Translations under genes and position numbers: made by a program
Part shown: positions 58,539 through 64,000 of the stretch, piece after piece
How positions within the stretch are numbered: the stretch's first letter is position 1
Layout of the letters: the number at the start of each line of letters is the position of its first letter
DNA from: Streptomyces sp. NBC_01016
GTDB lineage: Bacteria; Actinomycetota; Actinomycetes; Streptomycetales; Streptomycetaceae
DNA length: 64,000 bases
Direction of reading: 5' to 3'
Assembly (NCBI RefSeq): GCF_026341035.1
Contig: NZ_JAPEOQ010000001.1
Location: 4,588,001 to 4,652,000, forward strand
The notes under the pieces: model-generated
Databases searched by the model: none
Told to the model about the DNA's origin: nothing
Seen by the model: only the letters and a program-made list of their open reading frames with translations

Positions 58539-58571
58539 GAGGCCGGTCCCGCTCTCCGCGGGGCCGGCCTC
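58539..58571 (+). terminator. Strong terminator after the long GAPDH gene
   Basis: GAGGCCGG-T-CCCGC (58539-58552) pairs with GCGGG-G-CCGGCCTC (58558-58571) in a 14-pair stem including one G-U pair, with a 5-base loop. It starts 17 bases after the GAPDH stop. Confidence 0.9.
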
Positions 58572-58906
58572 GCGGCACTTGACGGAATGATCAACTGGGG
58601 CGCAGGATGGGGCACATGTTCATGCATCGCGCCCACGCTCTCGGAACGGCCCCCGTGCCGGACCGATGTGGTTGCGCGCGCAGCGGCTTGTAGCGGGCTT
58701 GTAGACCCCTCGCCGAACTTTCCCGTACGTCTAGTTGTACGTCGTGCAGTACGCGTTGCTGTACGCCTTGTAGAAGCCACCGCCCCGTAGGGCGTCGGCC
58801 GCGCACGTACTACGTACCGCACGCACCACGTACCGCATACCGCACGTACGGATCACTCTCGCGTTCAGCGCGTTCCCTCGTCACTGCGTGCCTGTGGAGG
58901 CCCCCC
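58572..58906. other. 335-base gene-free region with a GTAC-rich repeat tract
   Basis: No convincing gene is seen on either strand. From 58725 to 58849 the tetramer GTAC occurs eight times, mostly as CGTAC or ACGTAC (for example 58806-58817 and 58846-58850), and GCTTGTAG occurs twice near 58686-58704. It is upstream of the TauD-family gene, so it may hold its promoter and several regulator sites. Open frames crossing it lack homology-like features. Confidence 0.5.
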
Positions 58907-59845
58907 TTGTCCGTGACCGAAATGCCCCCTTCTCTCTCGCTGCGCCCCGCCCACATCCCCGCCGACGGCCTCTACGAGGGGCGCCGCGTTCTGCGCCGCA
59001 CCCCTGACGGCTGGCAGGATCGCCCCTACGAGCTGTTCGACCTCACCCCGCAGGGCGCCACCATCGGCGCCGAGATCAGCGGCCTCGACCTGAGCCTGCC
59101 GCTCTCCCCTGAGCTGCGCGAGGAGCTGAACCGGGCCCTGCTCGAATGGAAGGTGCTGTTCTTCCGCGGCCAGCACCTGACCAGCGAGCGCCAGCGCGAA
59201 TTCGCCGGTAACTGGGGCGAGTTGGAGACCAATCCGCTCCTGGAGCGTGGTGACAGCGAGGACGTCGTCCGCTTCGACAAGGGTGCCGGCGGCGTCCCGA
59301 GCTACGAGAACGTGTGGCACACCGACGTCACCTTCCGCGAACGCCCCGCCCTGGGCGCCGTGTTGCAGCTGCGCGAGGTCCCGCCGTTCGGCGGCGACAC
59401 CATGTGGGCCGACATGGCGGCCGCGTACGACAACCTCTCCGACGAGGTGAAGGCGCGCATCGAGGGCGCCGAGGCCGAGCACGACTTCCTGCCCGGCTTC
59501 CGCCGCTTCTACGGTCCCGAACGCCTCGCCCAGTGGCAGAAGTTGTTCCCGCCGGTCACCCACCCGGTCGTGCGCCGCCACCCCGAGACCGGGCGCCGCA
59601 TGCTCTTCGTGAACACCTCCTTCACCACCCGGATCCTCGGCATGGAGCGTGCCGAGAGCGACCGGCTGCTGCGACTGCTGTACCAGCAGGCCCACGTGCC
59701 GGAGTTCCAGGTGCGGTTCCACTGGCAGCCGGGCGACATCGCGTTCTGGGACAACCGCGCCACCCAGCACTACGCGGTGGCCGACTACGGCGACGCCCGC
59801 CGGGTCGCCGAACGCGTCGCCATCGCGGGGGACCGCCCCTTCTAG
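58907..59845 (+). CDS. TauD/TfdA-family Fe(II)/2-oxoglutarate dioxygenase
   Basis: 312 residues from a TTG at 58907, chosen because GGAGG lies six bases upstream; a GTG two codons later is possible. The iron-binding triad is H138-x-D140 in VWHTDVTF and H288 in ATQHYAV, with the 2-oxoglutarate-binding Arg in ARRVAERVAI. Start of the fold: GATIGAEISGLDLSLPLSPEL. Family members hydroxylate taurine, alkyl sulfates or aryloxy acids to release sulfite, sulfate or phenol; an alkylsulfatase- or taurine-dioxygenase-like sulfur-scavenging role is likely but not certain. It stands alone, preceded by the GTAC-rich region. Confidence 0.9.
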   Translation: MSVTEMPPSLSLRPAHIPADGLYEGRRVLRRTPDGWQDRPYELFDLTPQGATIGAEISGLDLSLPLSPELREELNRALLEWKVLFFRGQHLTSERQREFAGNWGELETNPLLERGDSEDVVRFDKGAGGVPSYENVWHTDVTFRERPALGAVLQLREVPPFGGDTMWADMAAAYDNLSDEVKARIEGAEAEHDFLPGFRRFYGPERLAQWQKLFPPVTHPVVRRHPETGRRMLFVNTSFTTRILGMERAESDRLLRLLYQQAHVPEFQVRFHWQPGDIAFWDNRATQHYAVADYGDARRVAERVAIAGDRPF

Positions 59846-59856
59846 GAAACCGGTGC

Positions 59857-59904
59857 GGGCGGCCCGAAATCCCTCTCACCGGCGAGGTGTTGAGCGGGCC
59901 GCCC
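59857..59904. terminator. Long-loop inverted repeat after the dioxygenase gene
   Basis: GGGCGGCCCG (59857-59866) and CGGGCCGCCC (59895-59904) are exact reverse complements with a 28-base loop that itself contains CCTC/GAGG pairs. It follows the dioxygenase stop by 12 bases; terminator is the likely role. Confidence 0.6.
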
Positions 59905-59973
59905 CTCGATACTGGCCCCGCAGAGCACCCCGCGAAGACTCTGCACAGGGACCAGGCCACGAGGAGCCGCACC

Positions 59974-61158
59974 ATGCGTCTGCCGCGCCGCACCAGCCCG
60001 TACGTCGTCGACGGGGCGCTGGCCGCCCTCGTCCTGTTCGCCGTGTCCCTGCAGTTCCTCTTCCCCGACGAGGACGGCGACCCGCTGTCCTGGCAGGGCT
60101 TCCTGCTGGGCGCGGGCACGGCGGTGCCGCTGATCTGGCGGCGGCGCGCACCGCTCCTGTGCGCGGTCGTCGTGACCGTCGCCACCCCGGCCATGGCGCT
60201 GTACCACGCGCCGCCGCCCGACGTCGTGTACGGCGGACTCGTCCTGCTCTACACGCTCGCCGCGTACGCGGAACCGGTGCCGCGCCGCGTCATGCTCGTC
60301 GGCTGGCTGATCGGGGCGTCGGCGACGATGTCCATGAAGGAGCACGCCGAGCCCTTCGAGTACGCCTTCCACCTGCTCAGCCTCCTGAGCGCCTACGGGT
60401 TCGGGGTGCTGGCCCGCACTCAGCGCGCGTACACCACCGCCCTTGAGGAGCGCGCCCGTGCCGTGGAGCGGGAGCGCGAGGTCGACCGGGCCCGCGCGGT
60501 GACCAGCGAACGCGCCCGGATCGCCCGGGACATGCACGACGTGGTCGGCCACGCCGTCAGCCTGATGGTCGTGCAGGCCGAGGCGGGCCCCGTCGTGGTG
60601 TGCAGCGACCCGGCGCGTGCGGAGGCGGCGTTCGACGCGATCGCGGGCGCCGGGCGTGAGGCCATGCAGCAACTCCGCCTGATCCTGGGCGTGTTGACCG
60701 GCCACGGCAACAGTGCGCGCGGCGTCGGTGACCCCGCCGTCGCGCCCACCCCCGGCGTCGCCCGCCTCCCCGGCCTGATCCGCCAGGTGTCCGCGACCAC
60801 CGAAGTCGCCGTCACTCTGCGCAGCACGGGCCACCCACGCCCCCTCGCCCCCGAAACGGAGACCGCCGCGTACCGGATCGTCCAGGAGGCCCTGACCAAC
60901 ACCGTCAAGCACGCGTACGCTGCCCGGGCGGACGTACAACTCGACTGGGGGGACGCGGAGTTGGCGATCACCGTGACGGACGACGGAACCGGACCCGACA
61001 CACCGGGAGCCGGTGGCGGGCGCGGACTCGTCGGCATCGAGGAGCGCGCCGCGGCCTGCGGAGGCAGCGCGCACAGCGGCCCGGGCCCGCACGGCGGATT
61101 CCGGGTCACCGCCCGACTGCCCGCCGCGCGCCGCCCCGCGGCCGAACACGCGCCATGA
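59974..61158 (+). CDS. NarL-type sensor histidine kinase
   Basis: 394 residues from the ATG at 59974 (GAGGAG upstream). Five to six membrane helices (about 12-140) without a large outer domain, so it may sense the membrane itself. The HisKA_3 dimerisation helix RARIARDMHDVVGHAVSLMV holds the phosphorylated H188, and the ATPase domain follows (ETETAAYRIVQEALTNTVKHA, GGGRGLVGIEERAAACGG). It overlaps the response-regulator gene by four bases. The signal and targets are unknown. Confidence 0.92.
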   Translation: MRLPRRTSPYVVDGALAALVLFAVSLQFLFPDEDGDPLSWQGFLLGAGTAVPLIWRRRAPLLCAVVVTVATPAMALYHAPPPDVVYGGLVLLYTLAAYAEPVPRRVMLVGWLIGASATMSMKEHAEPFEYAFHLLSLLSAYGFGVLARTQRAYTTALEERARAVEREREVDRARAVTSERARIARDMHDVVGHAVSLMVVQAEAGPVVVCSDPARAEAAFDAIAGAGREAMQQLRLILGVLTGHGNSARGVGDPAVAPTPGVARLPGLIRQVSATTEVAVTLRSTGHPRPLAPETETAAYRIVQEALTNTVKHAYAARADVQLDWGDAELAITVTDDGTGPDTPGAGGGRGLVGIEERAAACGGSAHSGPGPHGGFRVTARLPAARRPAAEHAP

Positions 61159-61805
61159 GCATCCGCGTCGTGGTCGCCGACGACCAGGAGCTGGTGCGCA
61201 GCGGCTTCACCATGATCCTCGACGCGCAGCCCGACATCGAGGTGGTCGCCGAAGCGGCCGACGGCGCGGAGGCCGTCACCGCCGTGCGCCGCCACGCCCC
61301 GGACGTCCTCCTGCTCGACATCCGCATGCCGCACATGGACGGCATCGAAGCGGCCCGCCGCGTCTGCGAACAGTCCAGCTGCCGCGTCGTCATGCTGACC
61401 ACGTTCGACCTCGACGAGTACGTCTACGAGGCGCTGTACGCGGGCGCGTCCGGTTTCCTGCTGAAGGACGTACGCCGCGACGACCTCGTGCACGCGGTCC
61501 GGGTCGTCGCGGCGGGCGACTCCCTGCTCGCCCCGTCCGTGACCCGCCGCCTCGTCGCCGACGTCGCACGCCGCAGGCCCAAGTCCCGTGAGACGCCCAC
61601 CCTTTCGGCCCTGACCGCCCGCGAGCTGGAGACCCTGCGCCACCTCGCCCGCGGCCTCACCAACGCGGAGATCGCCGCGACCCTCCACGTCAGCGAGCAC
61701 ACGGTCAAGACCCACGTCAGCAACGTCCTGAGCAAGCTGCACCTGCGCGACCGGGTGCAGGCGGTCATCTGCGCGTACGAGTCGGGGCTCGTGGAGCCTG
61801 GTTAG
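61155..61805 (+). CDS. NarL/FixJ-family response regulator
   Basis: 216 residues. Receiver domain at 1-120 with D55 in LLLDIRMPHMDG as the phosphorylation site, acidic pocket DDQE at 10-13 and the conserved Lys in LLKDVRRDD. LuxR-type helix-turn-helix at about 150-216 (LTARELETLRHLARGLTNAEIAATLHVSEHTVKTHVSNVLSKL, read in parts). The start ATG overlaps the kinase stop (ATGA). Nothing in the window obviously matches as its regulon. Confidence 0.93.
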   Translation: MSIRVVVADDQELVRSGFTMILDAQPDIEVVAEAADGAEAVTAVRRHAPDVLLLDIRMPHMDGIEAARRVCEQSSCRVVMLTTFDLDEYVYEALYAGASGFLLKDVRRDDLVHAVRVVAAGDSLLAPSVTRRLVADVARRRPKSRETPTLSALTARELETLRHLARGLTNAEIAATLHVSEHTVKTHVSNVLSKLHLRDRVQAVICAYESGLVEPG

Positions 61806-61819
61806 CCGGGCGAGCACGC

Positions 61820-61876
61820 TCAGTCGATCAATGTCCGCTTCGGGCGCACCACGCAGAACTCGTTGCCCTCCGGGTC
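61820..61876 (-). pseudogene. 3' remnant of a VOC-family gene, cut by the integrated element
   Basis: The minus strand reads DPEGNEFCVVRPKRTLID-stop, ending at 61820. DPEGNEFCV is the highly typical last-strand motif of glyoxalase/bleomycin-resistance (VOC) proteins in streptomycetes. Upstream on the minus strand the similarity stops abruptly and an in-frame TAG appears at 61892-61894. The remainder of the gene is therefore missing here and should lie at the far end of the inserted element, beyond this window. Confidence 0.75.
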
Positions 61877-61916
61877 TCCAGACGCACCGGTCTAGGAGTT
61901 CTGGAGTGGTGCCACC

Positions 61917-63611
61917 GTGGCTACATCGTCCCTGGTCAGCGAGGGTCAGCGTTCGACTCACTTGCACGGGTCCGTGAAGACCGATCAGACCCGTGCACTA
62001 TCTGCCATCCGCCTGTCAGTCGAGACTGACGAGACCACCAGCCCCAGCCGTCAGCGTGCTGCCAATGAGAACGCCGCAGCATCCATTGGCGCAGAGATCA
62101 TCGGGGAAGCCGTAGACCTGGGTGTCAGCGCAAGCAAGACCACACCTTTTGAGCGCCCTGAGTTGGGTTCCTGGCTTACGCGTCCGGAAGAATTCGACGC
62201 CGTGCTGTTCTGGCGATTTGATCGTGCTGTTCGCAGCATGGCCGACATGAATGCCCTAGTTACTTGGGCGCGGAAACACCGTAAGGTCATTGTCTTTGCT
62301 GAAGGGCCGGGTGGCCGTCTGGTTCTAGACTTCCGCAACGGCGTAGACCTGATAACTCAACTGATCCTCCAAATCTTCGCCTTTGCCGCTGAGTTCGAAG
62401 CTCAGTCCATCCGTGAGCGCGTGCTAGGTGCTCAGGCGGCCATGCGGGGCATGGAACTTCGCTGGCGTGGTTCCCGTCCGCCTTACGGCTACGCTCCCGT
62501 TCCGCTGGAAGGCGGCGGCTGGACTCTGACGCCCGCCACGGAAGCCATTGAGGGATGCGGACCAGCGCCAGTAGCCGTCATTGAGCGCATCATTCAGGGA
62601 TTGATGGGGGATCCGTCGGAAGGCGTGACCGGGAAGACTGTCACCGCCATTGCCGAAGAGTTGAACGCTGGCGGAATTCCTTCCCCGCGCGACTGGTGGT
62701 CATTGGTCAAGGGTCGGAAAACTGGCGGAAAGACCGGGGGAGCCAAGGGGCAGCGCGTATCGCGTGAGCGATTCAAGTGGACACCGCCCGTCATTTCGAA
62801 GTTGCTTCGTTCTCCGGCCTTGTTGGGCTGGAAGGTACACGACGGAAATCCGGTCCGTGACAGCGAGGGAAAGCCGGTGATGGCGACGGCTGAACCCCTC
62901 CTCACACGTGCCGAGTATGACCGTGTGGGCGCTTTGCTGGACTCCCGGCGCATCAACAACCGGGAACGCAAAGACACAAACGCACTACTTCTCGCAGTTA
63001 TCCACTGTGCTTCGTGCGGCGGACGTATGTACCTGAATGCCCAGGACGGTAAGACGCCTACCTATAAGTGCAATAGCAGTGCCCGTGGAGACTCCTGCGA
63101 AGCGCCGGTAAACGTTCGTGGTGATTGGGCAGATGAATACGTGAGTCGGGATTTCCTGCGCATGGCAGGCGCGCTGGAAGTAACACTCAGTCGCGTCATT
63201 CCTGGGTACGATCCGCAACCCGAGATTGACGCCACCCTCGCTGAGTACGAAGCGCACCGCGCGGAACGGGGACAGCAGAAGTCGAAAGCAGCGCAAGCAT
63301 CCTGGCAGAAGCACATGGATGCTCTAGACGCACGACTTGCTGAGCTTGAAACCCTCGAAAAGGTGGAGCCTCGTACGGAGGAGATCAGCACCGGAAAGAC
63401 CTACGCGGACTTGTGGGAAGAGGCTGACACGGCCAAGAAGCGGCGCATGCTGCTCAAAGCCGGGGCTCACCTGACCGTGAAGCGTGGCACACGCGGGGGG
63501 TGGCGAAAGCTTGATGAAGGCCGGATGATATTCGACGTGAGTACGCACTTCTTTGTTGAGGCGGCAAACGAACTCACAGCCATGGCAGCCGAGTTGGCGG
63601 TAGCGGTATGA
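61917..63611 (+). CDS. Large serine recombinase (integrase)
   Basis: 564 residues from a GTG (GGAG about 10 bases upstream). The N-terminal resolvase domain has the catalytic Ser at about 34 (IRLSVETDETTSPSRQ), then FDAVLFWRFDRAVRSMADM and FAAEFEAQSIRERV. The recombinase domain follows (GSRPPYGYAPV, TVTAIAEELNAGGIPSPRDW, ISKLLRSPALLGW), then a zinc ribbon near 364-394 (CASCGGRMYL ... CNSSARGDSCEA) and a coiled coil near 440-490. This is the architecture of phiC31-type phage integrases, which join attP and attB one way and need a directionality factor to reverse. Its position next to the boundary is as expected. Confidence 0.93.
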   Translation: MATSSLVSEGQRSTHLHGSVKTDQTRALSAIRLSVETDETTSPSRQRAANENAAASIGAEIIGEAVDLGVSASKTTPFERPELGSWLTRPEEFDAVLFWRFDRAVRSMADMNALVTWARKHRKVIVFAEGPGGRLVLDFRNGVDLITQLILQIFAFAAEFEAQSIRERVLGAQAAMRGMELRWRGSRPPYGYAPVPLEGGGWTLTPATEAIEGCGPAPVAVIERIIQGLMGDPSEGVTGKTVTAIAEELNAGGIPSPRDWWSLVKGRKTGGKTGGAKGQRVSRERFKWTPPVISKLLRSPALLGWKVHDGNPVRDSEGKPVMATAEPLLTRAEYDRVGALLDSRRINNRERKDTNALLLAVIHCASCGGRMYLNAQDGKTPTYKCNSSARGDSCEAPVNVRGDWADEYVSRDFLRMAGALEVTLSRVIPGYDPQPEIDATLAEYEAHRAERGQQKSKAAQASWQKHMDALDARLAELETLEKVEPRTEEISTGKTYADLWEEADTAKKRRMLLKAGAHLTVKRGTRGGWRKLDEGRMIFDVSTHFFVEAANELTAMAAELAVAV

Positions 63612-64000
63612 GGGTTGATGAAACGCAGCTCACTGCGGCGCTCGACGGCAACAGCGAAGCAATCACGGTGATACTCCGGGAACTTGACCGGCTCATCAGG
63701 GCGCGTGCTCGACGCATCAACCGGCAGCATGCAGAAGACCTTGCCCAGGAAGGGCGTGAGGCTCTGTGGCAATGCCTGTCGCGCTTTGATGGTGTGACTC
63801 CGGAACACTTCGTGAACTACGCAGCGAAGACCGTTACCGGCGCCATGATGGACGCGCATTGCGCCATGCATTACCTGGGACTCAGCTTGGACGAAGCGAA
63901 GCTCTGGCGCTCCGCCTACAAGCACGCGAAGGGCGATGCCGACGAAGCTGAACGGCTGCTGAGTTCCGGTGAGTTGGCATGGCGGATGAGCCCAGCAACT
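63608..64000 (+). CDS. Sigma-70-like (region 2) protein, partial at window edge
   Basis: An open frame of 131 codons starting at ATG 63608, overlapping the integrase stop by four bases (ATGA) and running to the window end without a stop. Residues 35-75 (INRQHAEDLAQEGREALWQ, then FVNYAAKTVTGAMMD) resemble sigma-factor region 2, with the core-binding D-L-x-Q-E-G pattern. Similar small sigma-like genes are found beside serine integrases in streptomycete phages and integrative elements, where they are thought to control element genes. The C-terminal part is outside the window, so the identity is moderate. Confidence 0.6.
   Translation, partial: MRVDETQLTAALDGNSEAITVILRELDRLIRARARRINRQHAEDLAQEGREALWQCLSRFDGVTPEHFVNYAAKTVTGAMMDAHCAMHYLGLSLDEAKLWRSAYKHAKGDADEAERLLSSGELAWRMSPAT

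Larger units (their letters stand above)
61876..64000 (+). mobile_element. Left end of an integrated element with serine integrase (prophage or integrative plasmid)
   Basis: The element starts about 61870-61890, where VOC-gene sequence ends, and runs off the right edge. It carries a large serine recombinase reading inwards and an overlapping sigma-like gene. Codon use changes at once: many A/T-ending codons and lower GC than anything to the left. The att crossover is probably in or near CCGGGTCTCCAGAC (61870-61883); the exact 2-base core cannot be set without the other end. Confidence 0.75.

Noticed and set aside
58449..58822. Small frames on both strands between the GAPDH and dioxygenase genes
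   Set aside because: They cross the terminator hairpin, have skewed Arg/Ala composition and no ribosome-binding site.
1..64000. tRNA and rRNA genes
   Set aside because: The intergenic regions read by eye show no cloverleaf with the TTCGA loop or rRNA blocks; a tRNAscan run would be decisive but was not possible.

Overview
The window is very GC-rich, with strong third-position GC bias, many GTG and TTG starts, many 4-base ATGA/GTGA stop-start overlaps and mycothiol-era actinobacterial families (MerR, GntR/FCD, TetR, DinB, NarL-type two-component). This is the pattern of a Streptomyces or close streptomycete chromosome, probably an accessory arm region because it is dominated by catabolic, transport and regulatory genes. 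All calls come from reading the sequence; no database search was run.

Layout. 1-3548: end of an aldehyde dehydrogenase, a 4-oxalocrotonate tautomerase-like protein and a luciferase-like flavin oxidoreductase, followed by a GntR regulator and a GNAT. 3572-8455: SDR, DinB protein, a MerR/SulP divergent pair with a perfect palindrome, a DUF3592 membrane protein and an ArsR-VOC operon. 8661-16516: a two-part glycosyltransferase, a homodimeric pyruvate dehydrogenase E1 (aceE), a GntR regulator with two matching TGATCGATCA sites, an FSR-type MFS pump and an AraC regulator. 16456-22816: a complete Mrp (Mnh) Na+/H+ antiporter operon with subunits A and B fused. 22885-29951: P450, two SDRs, a lactonase-like lipoprotein, TetR and a Baeyer-Villiger monooxygenase, a plausible ring-oxidation route (hydroxylate, oxidise to ketone, make lactone, open lactone). 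29964-34456: secreted phosphodiesterase-like protein, PaaX regulator, secreted peptidase-like hydrolase and MHS-family transporter. 34591-40929: Lrp/LysE export pair, thioesterase, GNAT, then a divergent glutaryl-CoA dehydrogenase-like / CoA-transferase pair with its GntR regulator, and a methyltransferase.

41025-46346 joins sulfur and molybdate handling: a YeeE/TsuA-type thiosulfate transporter preceded by a 27-codon leader peptide ending LCRR-stop and a strong hairpin (a likely cysteine/sulfur attenuator), a di-Mop molybdate-binding protein, modABC and an HTH-TOBE regulator. 46386-48459 holds a drug-type MFS pump and a stand-alone TOPRIM protein.

48596-53696 is a complete malonate-use locus: GntR regulator, malonyl-CoA decarboxylase joined in frame to malonyl-CoA synthetase, and the MadL/MadM malonate carrier. 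53822-61805: two SGNH hydrolases around a TetR with a clear operator, a long-form GAPDH, a TauD-family dioxygenase and a histidine kinase/response regulator pair. From about 61876 to the right edge lies the end of an integrated element: a large serine recombinase and an overlapping sigma-like gene, with visibly lower GC than the host. It has cut off a VOC-family gene whose last codons remain at 61820-61876.

The most notable observations are the leader-peptide/hairpin in front of the thiosulfate transporter, the decarboxylase-synthetase fusion, the serine-integrase element, the twin operator sites linking a GntR regulator to aceE, and the P450-SDR-lactonase-BVMO group.
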